A stretch of 64,000 nt of DNA from Donghicola eburneus (GCF_900115865.1 NZ_FOXY01000003.1:62001-126000); one strand, 5' to 3'. Shown: positions 39,556 through 48,125, counted from the stretch's first letter. Translations and numbers: made by a program. The notes: a model not told the origin generated them from the sequence alone.

Positions 39556-40116
39556 ATGTCGCAAACTGCAGGCACGACTGGAAACGCTGACGAAGCTGGC
39601 GCATTCGTCTCTATGGAAAACTTGCAGCCGTTCGCCAAAATCGTTTTCGGGGATGGCGCGCACGAAGTGGCCCGCTGCGGCGACGGCGCGACCTTGGCCT
39701 ATCGCCCCGAGGGATTTTCCGGCGAATGGACTTCGCTGGGCATGCAACTCGAAGAGGGCTGGCCCCGCATCGGTGGCGGCATCATCCTGAGCCAGAGCAA
39801 TGCCCTAGAGCGTTTCGTGCGCACGCACGTGGTCAAGATCGAAGAACATCGCGACGATGGCGCGGTTGAGTACAAACTCGAGGACGTGGCTTGGCTCATC
39901 CGCGAGACTGACGATCTCAACCTGGTCGAGATCCGTGTTGGCTCTGGTGCGTGGACTACGGTGAAGATCAAAGAAATCTCGATGGAGAAAGAGAAAGACC
40001 GCGCAGTGGCTGCGCTGGTCAAAGTTTCGCCCGATCTCGAGATGGAAGTGTCCGCAGATATGGTTGGCTGGGCCGAACGTCTGGGTGCGGGTGCGCAGAT
40101 CATGCCCGTGCTCTGA
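39556..40116 (+). CDS. Unknown protein with a late-flagellar-type promoter
   Basis: I do not recognise this 186-residue soluble protein. It has no signal peptide or membrane segment. It is acidic overall and looks like an alpha/beta fold (FAKIVFGDGAHEVARCGDGATLAYRP near residue 25, then HVVKIEEHRDDGAVEY, and VGSGAWTTVKIKEISMEKEKD). It lies alone between the motF unit and the flhB end, convergent with the latter, behind a well-matched sigma-28 site. That placement suggests a class III/late function such as chemotaxis, filament export or motor control. No family name can be given. Confidence 0.8.
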   Translation: MSQTAGTTGNADEAGAFVSMENLQPFAKIVFGDGAHEVARCGDGATLAYRPEGFSGEWTSLGMQLEEGWPRIGGGIILSQSNALERFVRTHVVKIEEHRDDGAVEYKLEDVAWLIRETDDLNLVEIRVGSGAWTTVKIKEISMEKEKDRAVAALVKVSPDLEMEVSADMVGWAERLGAGAQIMPVL

Positions 40117-40154
40117 GGCGCTCGGCAAGAAATTGTTTCACGTGGCGCGGCAGG

Positions 40155-40355
40155 TTACTGACCGCGCCATCTTTGTACCAAGTCCGCGATGCGGAAGCGC
40201 AGGGCCGCCGCCAAACACATGGCAGCAGAGGCCCATATTGCCGCAGCGCGCAGGCCTTCGGCCTGCATTGCCTGATCCGCAAGAGCGACTGATACCCCTG
40301 CAAAGCTGACGGTCGATATCAGGGTTCCAACACTCTGTTTATGCTTTTTTACACG
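40155..40355 (-). CDS. Small membrane protein after flhB
   Basis: A 66-residue protein with a basic N-terminus (MRVKKHKQ) and two hydrophobic segments (TLISTVSFAGVSVALA and AAAIWASAAMCLAAAL) separated by a short loop. The start at 40355 lies just after the flhB stop (40360), with GAGGA from the flhB end upstream; an ATG at 40385 would overlap flhB by 26 bases and has no ribosome-binding site. It is the last gene of the fliO-flhB unit. It could assist the export apparatus or be unrelated; no family is recognised. Confidence 0.6.
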   Translation of the reverse strand, partial: RVKKHKQSVGTLISTVSFAGVSVALADQAMQAEGLRAAAIWASAAMCLAAALRFRIADLVQRWRGQ

Positions 40356-40359
40356 CATC

Positions 40360-41508
40360 TCAGGCGGTCTCCTCTGGTCGGCCATGTTCGTCGAGGCGCA
40401 GTTCCTTGGGAATCTCCAGATCGGGCATTTCGGTCGGCATGTCGTGGTCCAGTCGGTAGACGTGCGCCAGAATCGCAGCCACGGCCACGAACAGAGCCTC
40501 TGGGATCATTTGACCAATCTGGCCGGTAAAGTAGAGCGCACGGGCCAAAGGCGGCGCTTGCACGGTGGTGATGCGGGCAGCGGCGGCACGCTCCATGATC
40601 CGGTGAGCCATTGCGCCTTTGCCCATCGCAAGAACGACCGGGGCGTCGGCCTGTTCAGGGTCATAGCGCAGGGCAATCGCAAAGTGCGTCGGGTTGGTGA
40701 TCACGGCTGTAGCGTTTGGCACGTCGTCCAACGCTTTGGCCCGTGTCGCCCCTTGTGACGCTTCCATCTGACGGCGGCGGATCGCGCCCTTGAGTTCGGG
40801 CGAGCCTTCGGTCTGCTTGAATTCGTCCTTCAGTTCTTGACGGGACATCTTCAGACTCTTGTTCAGGCTGTAAATCTGGTAACCCAGATCGACGGCGCCG
40901 ATGATCAGCAATCCGACGATGAGCGCGCTGAGAAGTTTGATCACGCCCGATTGGAACAGTCCGATCGAGCTGCCAACCGGCATGGTGTACATCAGATCCA
41001 TCTCGGGGATCATAGACATCACGACGCCGTAAGCAGCCCCGCCAAGCAAGCCGACCTTCATTAGTGCCTTGCCCAGTTCGACCAGCGATTTCATCGAAAC
41101 CATGCGCTTTAGGCCCTTGAGGAGGTCCATCTTGTCAGGCTTGAATGCCATCGCTTTGGGGGCCCAGTTTAGTCCGCCCATGGCCCCCTGGACTGCAATG
41201 GTCAGCACCAACATTGGGATACCGATGGCCATGCCGATCAGAAACAGGGCGATAATGGATTCCTTGAGCCGCGACAGGATGATCGTGTCTAATTGCTCTG
41301 TGCTGTCCCAGCGCAACCAGCTGGCCCAGGTGCCAGACAGGGTCTCGCCGAAAATGCCGGCAACCATGACAATGCCCATCGCGGACACGATGCTAAAGAG
41401 AACGAACACCTCTTTGGAAGTGACAATTTTGCCGTCTTCTTTCGCCTGTTCTTTTCGTTTCGGCGTTGGGTCTTCTGTCTTTTCCTGACCGTCGTCACCT
41501 TCAGCCAT
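40360..41508 (-). CDS. flhB: Flagellar type III export switch protein FlhB
   Basis: A 382-residue export-gate protein that switches substrate from hook to filament. It starts with a charged tail (GQEKTEDPTPKRKEQAKEDG), has four membrane segments, and carries the autocleavage motif NPTH at residues 272-275 in VITNPTHFAIALRY. The length matches the family. It overlaps fliR by eight bases. FlhA, its usual partner, is not in the window. Confidence 0.96.
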   Translation of the reverse strand: MAEGDDGQEKTEDPTPKRKEQAKEDGKIVTSKEVFVLFSIVSAMGIVMVAGIFGETLSGTWASWLRWDSTEQLDTIILSRLKESIIALFLIGMAIGIPMLVLTIAVQGAMGGLNWAPKAMAFKPDKMDLLKGLKRMVSMKSLVELGKALMKVGLLGGAAYGVVMSMIPEMDLMYTMPVGSSIGLFQSGVIKLLSALIVGLLIIGAVDLGYQIYSLNKSLKMSRQELKDEFKQTEGSPELKGAIRRRQMEASQGATRAKALDDVPNATAVITNPTHFAIALRYDPEQADAPVVLAMGKGAMAHRIMERAAAARITTVQAPPLARALYFTGQIGQMIPEALFVAVAAILAHVYRLDHDMPTEMPDLEIPKELRLDEHGRPEETA

Positions 41509-42325
41509 TCGCCATCTCCCGGAACATGTGTTCCATCAGTTCGAGCGAGGATCCAAGGACCCATTCGCATGCCTTGCCCAGAACAGGGGCGCCGAAAAAC
41601 AGAAGAACCACAGTCATAGTCAGCGTCATCGGAAAGCCGAACGAAAAGATGTTCATCTGCGGGGCCGAACGGGTGATCACGCCGATCAGGACGTTCACCA
41701 AGAGCAGGACCGATACCACAGGCATCATCAGTTGGACACTGAAGTTGAACATATAGCTAACAGCTTCTTTGCCAGCCGCCAATAACGGGCCAGCATTCAT
41801 CGGGCCACCGGGCGGCAGCAAGGTGTAGCTGTCAATCAGGATATTCAGAGCAATCAGGTGCCCATCCACGGCGACAAAGGTCGCCAGCATGAACAGGCTA
41901 AAAAGTTGCGAGACCACAGGAACGCTGGTGCCAGACGCGGGGTCGATCTGCGCAGCAAAGCCCAGACCCGCCGTGGCTGCGATCCGGTCACCGGCCACCG
42001 ACGCGGAGCCAAAGATGATCGACAGAACCAATCCAGCGGCAAGGCCGATGGTCAACTCTGTCAGGATCATCGGAACAGCGGTGAGAGCGACCAGCTGATC
42101 GACCGGAGGCATTGGGACGCTGTTGACCACCGGCAGGGTCAGGATCACCGACATCATGATCCGCACAGGCAGCATGATGTAACGCGCAGCGAAAAATGGA
42201 GCGGACAAGATGAACGCGCCGATCCGCAGCATTCCAAAGGCATACTGAACAGCATAGCTCAGCAGTTCTGCCAGTTCGAGGCCGGGAATGCCCGAGTCAT
42301 AGTTGAAGGCCGGTGGTTGCAGCAT
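41501..42325 (-). CDS. fliR: Flagellar export gate protein FliR
   Basis: A 274-residue membrane protein of the FliPQR export gate, with about six hydrophobic segments. Family pieces are LPVRIMMSVILTLPVVNSVP, LVLSIIFGSASVAGDRIAATAGLGFAAQIDP and FGFPMTLTMTVVLLFFGAPVL. It starts at the base where fliQ ends and overlaps flhB by eight bases at its own end. Length is standard (about 260). Confidence 0.95.
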   Translation of the reverse strand: MLQPPAFNYDSGIPGLELAELLSYAVQYAFGMLRIGAFILSAPFFAARYIMLPVRIMMSVILTLPVVNSVPMPPVDQLVALTAVPMILTELTIGLAAGLVLSIIFGSASVAGDRIAATAGLGFAAQIDPASGTSVPVVSQLFSLFMLATFVAVDGHLIALNILIDSYTLLPPGGPMNAGPLLAAGKEAVSYMFNFSVQLMMPVVSVLLLVNVLIGVITRSAPQMNIFSFGFPMTLTMTVVLLFFGAPVLGKACEWVLGSSLELMEHMFREMANG

Positions 42326-42591
42326 CAGTTGATGGTCGCGATGGTTTCGAAGATCAGAGCGAAATAGTCAGACATCACGCGCAGCATGAAGCCGGACATC
42401 AGGGCCATCGAGATCAGGACAATGGCCAGTTTGGGGACAAAGCTGAGCGTCGCTTCGTTGATCGAGGTTGCGGCTTGCAGGACCCCGACCATCAGACCGA
42501 CGGCCAATGCGATGCCCAGAACAGGCCCCGCAGTCAGCAGGATATTCCAGTAAGCGATCTGCAGGTGCTCGATATTTGCGTCGAAATCCAT
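42325..42591 (-). CDS. fliQ: Flagellar export gate protein FliQ
   Basis: An 88-residue protein with two membrane helices, the third component of the FliPQR gate. LTAGPVLGIALAVGLMVGVLQAATSINEATLSF contains the family signature around QAATSINE. It lies four bases after fliP and overlaps the fliR start by one base. Confidence 0.95.
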   Translation of the reverse strand: MDFDANIEHLQIAYWNILLTAGPVLGIALAVGLMVGVLQAATSINEATLSFVPKLAIVLISMALMSGFMLRVMSDYFALIFETIATIN

Positions 42592-42595
42592 TGGG

Positions 42596-43339
42596 TTAGC
42601 TCCCCATAAAGCTAGAGGCCAGCGACCCCATCATCAGGGCCCATCCGTCCACCAGAACGAAGAGCAAAAGTTTGAACGGCAGCGAGACCAGCATCGGCGA
42701 CAGCATCATCATACCCAGCGCCATCAGGATCGAGGCGATCACCATGTCGATGACAAGGAACGGCAGGAAGATCAGGAAACCGATCTGGAACGCGGTTTTC
42801 AGTTCGGACGTGATGTAAGCGGGCAGCAGGATTGACAGGGGCACATCTTCGTTCGCCTCGAACGGCGCGGCATTTGCGAGCTCGGCGAACATCATCAGGT
42901 CGTTCTGGCGGGTATTCCCCAGCATGTAGCCGGTGACGATGGAGCGGCCTTGTTCTAGCGCGACCGGAGCAGCCAGTTCGCCGTCCAGATAGGGTGCAAT
43001 CGAGGTGTCGTAGAGCTCGGTCAGCATGGGCTGCATGACAAAGAAGCTGAGGAACAGAGCGATCGACACAAGCACTTGGTTTGGTGGGGTCTGCTGCGTG
43101 CCCAAGGCCTGACGCAGGATCGACAGTACGATAATGATGCGGGTGAACGCGCTCATCCCGAAAACGATCGAGGGCAGGACGGTCAGCGCCGTCATCAGCG
43201 CCAGAATTTGCAGGGTCAACGAATAGGTGACTTCGCCATCCGCGCCCTCGAGTTGTAGGGCAGGCAGCCCTTGGGCCTGAGCGGCGCCCGATAGGGCAAT
43301 CAGAGCAGCTGTGGCAGGCAGAGCATAACGGCGGATCAT
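42596..43339 (-). CDS. fliP: Flagellar export gate protein FliP
   Basis: A 247-residue gate subunit with a cleaved signal peptide (about 1-22, ending LSGAAQAQG) and four membrane segments. Signatures are PSIVFGMSAFTRIIIVLSILRQALGTQQTPPNQVL and, near the end, LPFLVIDMVIASILMALGMMMLSP (both contain the FliP PROSITE-type patterns). The start overlaps the fliO stop by four bases (ATGA). Confidence 0.96.
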   Translation of the reverse strand: MIRRYALPATAALIALSGAAQAQGLPALQLEGADGEVTYSLTLQILALMTALTVLPSIVFGMSAFTRIIIVLSILRQALGTQQTPPNQVLVSIALFLSFFVMQPMLTELYDTSIAPYLDGELAAPVALEQGRSIVTGYMLGNTRQNDLMMFAELANAAPFEANEDVPLSILLPAYITSELKTAFQIGFLIFLPFLVIDMVIASILMALGMMMLSPMLVSLPFKLLLFVLVDGWALMMGSLASSFMGS

Positions 43340-43614
43340 TCTGCCACCTCCGCACCAGCGGTTGCGGTCAGAGCCAGCATCTGTGCCTGTCCTTTGCGAG
43401 GCATAATCGCCAGAACGGAATGACCGTCTGCTTCGATCAGCAGCGCGCGCTCACCGTTTCCCAGTGCGGTGCTTTCCCGCACGATCAGGCGGCGTCCCGC
43501 AGCGGTTTTGCTGGCCAGTTTGGTCTTGTTCATTTGAACGACCAGCCATGCCAGACCCAAAACCCCCAGAAATGCGAGGACTGTGATGATCTGTTGTATT
43601 TCCAGGATGTCCAA
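43336..43614 (-). CDS. fliO: Flagellar export accessory protein FliO (TTG start)
   Basis: A 92-residue single-span protein that helps assemble FliP. The membrane segment is IITVLAFLGVLGLAWLVV and the short cytoplasmic part carries RLIVRESTALGNGERALLIEADG. I choose TTG at 43614: GGAG lies seven bases upstream. The ATG at 43638 has no ribosome-binding site and lies only about six bases past the predicted sigma-54 transcript start. Confidence 0.85.
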   Translation of the reverse strand: MDILEIQQIITVLAFLGVLGLAWLVVQMNKTKLASKTAAGRRLIVRESTALGNGERALLIEADGHSVLAIMPRKGQAQMLALTATAGAEVAE

Positions 43615-43654
43615 GGCTCTGCTCCAATTCCCGTGCATCTGTCAGGAATACGGG

Positions 43655-43671
43655 AGCAGGTTTCATGCCAA
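43655..43671 (-). promoter_or_regulatory. Sigma-54 promoter of fliOPQR-flhB
   Basis: Read on the minus strand: TTGGCATGAAACCTGCT, matching the consensus at 15 of 17 positions with GG and GC ten bases apart. The predicted start is near 43644. It sits just past a hairpin after fliN, so fliO-flhB has its own promoter, as was described for fliO in R. sphaeroides. Confidence 0.78.
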
Positions 43672-43682
43672 ACGGGACAAAG

Positions 43683-43707
43683 CCCCCCTATCCAAACGAT
43701 AGAGGGG
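43683..43707 (-). terminator. Hairpin between fliN and fliO
   Basis: CCCCCCTATC (43683-43692) pairs with GATAGAGGGG (43698-43707) at nine of ten positions around a 5-base loop. On the minus strand the tail is CTTTGTCCC. It lies between the fliN stop and the sigma-54 site of fliO and probably ends or attenuates the fliK-fliN transcript. Confidence 0.6.
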
Positions 43708-43765
43708 CGCAGCGCAATAGTATGCACCGCGTCAGGTTTTCGGGATTTGGGGCCATGAGGCGCCC

Positions 43766-44059
43766 TTAGACAGAGGCCATCCGTGTTTCGGGATCGACAA
43801 TCTCGCCAAAGCGGATGCCGAACCGTTCGCCGACCACGACGACTTCGCCTCGGGCGATGATGGTGCCGTTGACCAGAATATCCAGCGGATCGCCCGCCAT
43901 CCGGTCCAGTTCGATGACTGAGCCTTCGTTCAGGCGCAGCAGGTCCTGAATGGTGATTTCGGTGCGGCCGACTTCGACCGTCATGCGCACTTTGACGTTG
44001 GCCAGCATTCCGAGCTTGGCGTTGACGTTGTCAGCAGCGGCAACTGGGTTATCGCTCAT
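43766..44059 (-). CDS. fliN: Flagellar C-ring switch protein FliN
   Basis: A 97-residue rotor protein. The SpoA-type domain is complete: VRMTVEVGRTEITIQDLLRLNEGSVIELD, then DILVNGTIIARGEVVVVGERFGIR, which holds the conserved IARGEVVV motif. The N-terminal extension seen in enteric FliN (137 residues) is missing. The start overlaps the fliM stop by four bases. Confidence 0.95.
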   Translation of the reverse strand: MSDNPVAAADNVNAKLGMLANVKVRMTVEVGRTEITIQDLLRLNEGSVIELDRMAGDPLDILVNGTIIARGEVVVVGERFGIRFGEIVDPETRMASV

Positions 44060-45063
44060 CCGGTCATCCTTTCTTTTTCAGCCTGCGGGATGGTGGCCAC
44101 GCATTCGGTAATGTTGATTGCGGCTTTGCCGTTCACTTCGCCAATGTCGCCGTTGAAGAAGTGCTGACCCTCGACCAACAGGCGCGGGGCAGGTTTGAGA
44201 TCGACGGGCACAACTTTGCCCGGAGTGGGGTCGGTGATCGCACGCAACTGGACCTGCGGTTCGTCCAGGTGGGCGGTGATGGTCAGCGGTACGTTCATGA
44301 CGGCACGCTCTAGGCGGGCGCGCCAGCTTAGGTCTTCGCCGACAATGTCGGACTGGCTGCGCGAGCGCAGTTGCGCCGCGATCGGTTTCAGCGTTTGAAG
44401 CGGATACAAGATATCAACGTCCGCCGGATCGCCGCCAGGCAGCTGCACAATAAAGGAACATTTCACCACCTGTTCCTGACCATCCAGGAAACTGGCGAAT
44501 TGCAGATTTTCCTCGTGAGCAGAGCCCGTGAAATGCACCGGATACAGATCGCGCCATGCCATCTCCAGCGCACGGTTCAGGCCGCCAACGACCAGTTCGA
44601 TGACCCTAAGCTCTGTCGCCGTGAATTCGCTGCGGTTCGTCGGAGGGGGTGTTTTCAGCTCGCCGCCATAGTACACATTGGTCAGCAGCGACACGAAGCT
44701 GGGCTGCAGTACCACCATCTGAGTGCCGCGCAATTCGTCGATGCGGCTGATGGTCAGGCTGCTGAAGTTGTCCAACTCGTCGGTGTAGTGATCATAGGCT
44801 TTGATCTCTGGGGGGAAGGATGAAATCCGCGGCTGCATGCGCAAGAACGGCAGAAAAACACTGCGCGCCAGACGGTTGAAGCGTTCGTTCACCATACGCA
44901 GGCCGTAGTAATCCCCCAGCGCCGAAACGTTGTCTTCGCCAAACTTATACGGTTTGGCCTGACTGGAGGCGTCATTGCTGTCGCCCGCGTCATCGTCCAG
45001 GTTCTTGAGGCCGTCGACGAGCGCGGCGACCTCGAAGCTGGAAAGTTTTGTTGCCTTTGCCAT
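44056..45063 (-). CDS. fliM: Flagellar motor switch protein FliM
   Basis: A 335-residue C-ring protein that binds CheY-P. The middle CheC-like domain (YYGLRMVNERFNRLARSVFLPFLR) and the C-terminal SpoA domain (VPLTITAHLDEPQVQLRAI) are present. The N-terminal CheY-binding peptide is unusual, LSSFEVAALVDGL, where most FliM have LSQxEIDALL. The start at 45063 lies 13 bases after fliL with AAGGAC upstream; the in-frame ATG at 45123 lies inside fliL and is rejected. Confidence 0.93.
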   Translation of the reverse strand: MAKATKLSSFEVAALVDGLKNLDDDAGDSNDASSQAKPYKFGEDNVSALGDYYGLRMVNERFNRLARSVFLPFLRMQPRISSFPPEIKAYDHYTDELDNFSSLTISRIDELRGTQMVVLQPSFVSLLTNVYYGGELKTPPPTNRSEFTATELRVIELVVGGLNRALEMAWRDLYPVHFTGSAHEENLQFASFLDGQEQVVKCSFIVQLPGGDPADVDILYPLQTLKPIAAQLRSRSQSDIVGEDLSWRARLERAVMNVPLTITAHLDEPQVQLRAITDPTPGKVVPVDLKPAPRLLVEGQHFFNGDIGEVNGKAAINITECVATIPQAEKERMTG

Positions 45064-45076
45064 CGCAGTGCGTCCT

Positions 45077-45673
45077 TTACTGCAACACGAACGAGGGGAA
45101 GAAGACGTTCTCGATCCCGCCAAAGCCTTCGAGCTGTTCGAGGCGGTTGTTCACGGCCTTCTTCATCGCGGCGGCCAGACGATCGCGGCCTTCCATGCCT
45201 GCGACGTCTTCTTCCGAAAAGCCGCTGATCACAGCCAGAAAGTCAGAGCGGATCGCCATTGCGTGTGTCTCCACGTTGGTGATGACGCTGGCGTCGTACT
45301 GGGTCGACATGCCGATCCCGACCTGCAGGAACCGGCGAGAGCCCTTGAGGTTCGTGGTCAGGGTGTCCGGGAATTCATAGTAGCTGGTCTGGAAGACGGG
45401 TGTTTCGGGGATGTCCTTGACCATTCTCTGGGGGCCACCTTCGCCGTCCTCACCTTCGCCTTCGCCGCCCTCTTCGCCGCCGCTGCCGCCGCCTTCGCCG
45501 TTGGTCCGTTCGACCAGTCGCAGAACTTCTTCAGAAGGGGACATCTGCATGCCGGCGTAATAAATGCCGCCAGCAAAGCCGCCGCCAAGGAACAGCAGGA
45601 ACCCAAGGATCATGAGAATGATCTTTAGGATCTTGCCCTTCTTTTTGGGCGCATCTGTGTTTGCGTCACTCAT
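45077..45673 (-). CDS. fliL: Flagellar basal-body associated protein FliL
   Basis: A 198-residue single-span protein that supports the stators. After a basic N-terminus (KKKGKILK) comes a membrane segment (IILMILGFLLFLGGGFAGGIYY), a Gly/Glu-rich flexible linker (about residues 58-82) and the periplasmic stomatin-like domain, ending with the family FFPSFVLQ. In R. sphaeroides FliL is required for rotation and for MotF placement, and a MotF-like gene is also present here. Confidence 0.94.
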   Translation of the reverse strand: MSDANTDAPKKKGKILKIILMILGFLLFLGGGFAGGIYYAGMQMSPSEEVLRLVERTNGEGGGSGGEEGGEGEGEDGEGGPQRMVKDIPETPVFQTSYYEFPDTLTTNLKGSRRFLQVGIGMSTQYDASVITNVETHAMAIRSDFLAVISGFSEEDVAGMEGRDRLAAAMKKAVNNRLEQLEGFGGIENVFFPSFVLQ

Positions 45674-45684
45674 GTTTCAATGCC

Positions 45685-47634
45685 TTATGCCTGTACATCG
45701 ACCAGCCGGTTCGGATCTTTGCGGGCAGTTATTGCCTCGGTCTGTTCGATACCGTTGGTGGCGTCACTCTGGTTATTATTTGCTTGGGCGCTGCCGTTCT
45801 GGCCGCCCTGATCGTTGCGGCCGTGATCACGACCGGTGCTGGCATTGTGGTTCGCCAGTTCGACACCCTGCTTGGCCAGAAGTTCGGCCAGCTTCTGCTG
45901 GTTGTCGTTAAATTGCTTTGCTGCTTCGGACGTCTCAGTCACGATCGAGATCGAGGCGGCGCCATCCCGCAGTTCCATGCGCAGCTGTACGCGGCCCATG
46001 TTTTCCGGCGTCAGTTGGATTTCCATCGCCTCGCCATCAGCGAGCGTTTCGAGGCCTATGGACTCGATCATATTCTCGGGCCATTCGGCTTGATCCATAG
46101 CCAGCTCGGTAGTTGCGACATCACGTGCGGCGGTTTCAAGCTGCTGGAACGCTTCGGGCGCGTTCGTCACCTGAACCTGAGGCGCAACTGCGGCCAAGGG
46201 TTGCTGCGGGGCGGCCGCCTGTTGGGGCAGCTCTGCGGGTTTGGCAGCGACTTCGCTGAGTTCTGGACCCGCATCTTTGGTCACAGCCTGTTGCATTGCC
46301 TGCTCAAAGCTTGAGGGCGCCGAGGCGACCTTGGACTCTACGCCTTTGGACTTGGGAGTGTCTTCGGTCAGGGGGGCATCTGCTTGCGCGGTCTTGCCCG
46401 CTTGCGGTGCTATGGGCTGCGCAGTGGTCTGCTGTGGGGTGCCTTGTGCCTGTGCTTTTGGTGCCTTGGACGCGTCAGCGGTCATCACGGGCGCTGCTTT
46501 GGACTGGCGTCCGGCAGGTTGCGCGCTGTCCGACTGACGCGCTGCAACTGGTGCGGCAACAGCTGCCCCAACGGTCGCGACTTTCAGCGCGGCATCGGTG
46601 GCGGGATCAGCAACGGCCTCAGCCTGTGCGACCTCGGGCTGTGCGGCTTCAGACACGGCGTCTTTCAGGCTTGCCTCGGGTTGCAGGGCCGCAATCTCGG
46701 GCGAAGCAATCTCCAGACTATCGGATTTCGCAGGCTCAGTGCCATCGTTGGCCTTTGCCACGATCTGCTCAGCAGCTGCTGACGCGGCCTGGCTCTCAGC
46801 CTGAGGCTTGGCAGCTTTCACGCCGACTTGAGCGCGCAGGGACAAGGATGCGTGGGTCGTCACGGGCGCGTCGCCCTCTGCCGAGGTCGGTTCGCCTGCC
46901 TGCTGCAGGGTCAGCGCGGCAGTACTGGTTGTTGTGTTCAGCGCCTGCAGTTTTTCCTTGGCCTGAGGCTGCACGAGCGCAATCTCTCCGTCCACCTGCG
47001 GTTCTGTTAGGGCAGCGGTTTCCTTGCCCGCGCCAAGCGCGACCAGTTCAGGTGCTGCTGGCGCTTTGGCAGAGCCCTCTACCGCAGGCCTCAATCCCTC
47101 GATATTCAGAGAGGTCGCCTCGATGGCGTCCTGTGCCCGAGATGCGGGCTGCGCGACTTCAAGCGAGACCGTCTCTTGAATCTTTGCAGCGGCAGCGACG
47201 GTTTTTCCGCCGTCTGCCGTGCTCTTCACTGTCATTCGGGCAATCGCTGTGTCGCTGGCGGCCGCTTTGGTCGTCAGGCCGCCTTCGGGCAGGCGCGCCA
47301 TCATGGGCAACACGTCTTCGGATACATTTGCGGTGACGGCCTTCGCGGTAGACGAGGCTGCTTCTGCGGGTACTTTCGCTTTGGTTTGCGCGTCTGCAGG
47401 CGCCGCGTCAGAATTCGCGGCCTCGGCCTTTGCGGGGGTGTGGCCTTCGCCGCTCTGCTGGTCAGAGGTGTCCGTGGCAATCGCGGTCTGCGCCTTGGCA
47501 GGGGCATCTTCTTGGGCCTGCGCCATCACATTGCCGAACCCTGCACCGGACACAGCTTTGGCCGCCGCAGGCTTGGCCTGTTGCGGGGTGTCCAGCTTGA
47601 GAAAGCTTTGCTCTGCGATCGTCAGCGGGGTCAT
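45685..47634 (-). CDS. fliK: Flagellar hook-length control protein FliK
   Basis: A 649-residue exported ruler protein. The N-terminal 480 residues are a low-complexity Ala/Glu/Gln region. The C-terminal FliK domain is recognisable by LETLADGEAMEIQLTPENMGRVQLRMELRDGAASISIVTE. It is longer than enteric FliK (405), so a longer hook would be possible if the ruler rule applies. AAAGGA precedes the ATG. Its own sigma-54 site lies just upstream, starting the fliK-fliL-fliM-fliN unit. Confidence 0.93.
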   Translation of the reverse strand: MTPLTIAEQSFLKLDTPQQAKPAAAKAVSGAGFGNVMAQAQEDAPAKAQTAIATDTSDQQSGEGHTPAKAEAANSDAAPADAQTKAKVPAEAASSTAKAVTANVSEDVLPMMARLPEGGLTTKAAASDTAIARMTVKSTADGGKTVAAAAKIQETVSLEVAQPASRAQDAIEATSLNIEGLRPAVEGSAKAPAAPELVALGAGKETAALTEPQVDGEIALVQPQAKEKLQALNTTTSTAALTLQQAGEPTSAEGDAPVTTHASLSLRAQVGVKAAKPQAESQAASAAAEQIVAKANDGTEPAKSDSLEIASPEIAALQPEASLKDAVSEAAQPEVAQAEAVADPATDAALKVATVGAAVAAPVAARQSDSAQPAGRQSKAAPVMTADASKAPKAQAQGTPQQTTAQPIAPQAGKTAQADAPLTEDTPKSKGVESKVASAPSSFEQAMQQAVTKDAGPELSEVAAKPAELPQQAAAPQQPLAAVAPQVQVTNAPEAFQQLETAARDVATTELAMDQAEWPENMIESIGLETLADGEAMEIQLTPENMGRVQLRMELRDGAASISIVTETSEAAKQFNDNQQKLAELLAKQGVELANHNASTGRDHGRNDQGGQNGSAQANNNQSDATNGIEQTEAITARKDPNRLVDVQA

Positions 47635-47681
47635 AGCGATCCTTTCGGGGCAAATCGGAGGAGTTCAATCAGGACAAACAT

Positions 47682-47698
47682 TGCAAGAGCAGTGCCAA
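47682..47698 (-). promoter_or_regulatory. Sigma-54 promoter of fliKLMN
   Basis: Read on the minus strand: TTGGCACTGCTCTTGCA, matching 16 of 17 consensus positions. It lies in the 71-base fliJ-fliK gap; the predicted start near 47671 is 37 bases before fliK. Confidence 0.85.
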
Positions 47699-47705
47699 GT
47701 CGGGG

Positions 47706-48125
47706 TCAGCGCGGTGTGCGCCCGCGCTCTCCCAGACGGCTATCTTCTTTGGCGTCGGCTTCGGCACGGGCTTCGCGGCGGGTTTCCACGGCCTTTTCGC
47801 CATAGATGCGAACGCGCTGTTCGGCTTGGGCCACGCGGCCGCGTGCTTCGGCCAGACGGGCTGCGCTTTGTTCGCGCTGAACTTCGACATTGGTCAGCTG
47901 CTGCGCGATGGCGTTGCCGAACCACATGGTCGAAGCCAACTGCGCCTTGGACTGGATCGCGGGGCGCTGGGAAACGGACTCGTCCAACAGGTTTTTCAGT
48001 TGGTTTGATTGCGCCTCGGCCCGTGCGGCTTGCTGCGCAATTTGCCCCAACTCTTTGCTTTCCTGCCCCAGTTTCGCTTTTTCTTTGCGGACCATCAGGT
48101 CCATCAGCTTTTCCTTGCGGGTCAT
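47706..48125 (-). CDS. fliJ: Flagellar export chaperone FliJ
   Basis: A 139-residue coiled-coil protein that links FliI to FlhA and escorts export. Almost the whole protein is helical with heptads (KLGQESKELGQIAQQAARAEAQ, then VEVQREQSAARLAEARGRVAQAEQRV). Identity is mainly from length, coiled coil and position after fliI, whose stop it overlaps by four bases. It is the last gene of the fleT-fliJ run. Confidence 0.85.
   Translation of the reverse strand: MTRKEKLMDLMVRKEKAKLGQESKELGQIAQQAARAEAQSNQLKNLLDESVSQRPAIQSKAQLASTMWFGNAIAQQLTNVEVQREQSAARLAEARGRVAQAEQRVRIYGEKAVETRREARAEADAKEDSRLGERGRTPR

Noticed and set aside
45063-45123. FliM start at 45123
   Set aside because: It lies inside fliL and adds 20 residues unlike FliM; the ATG at 45063 has a ribosome-binding site and the usual N-terminal peptide.
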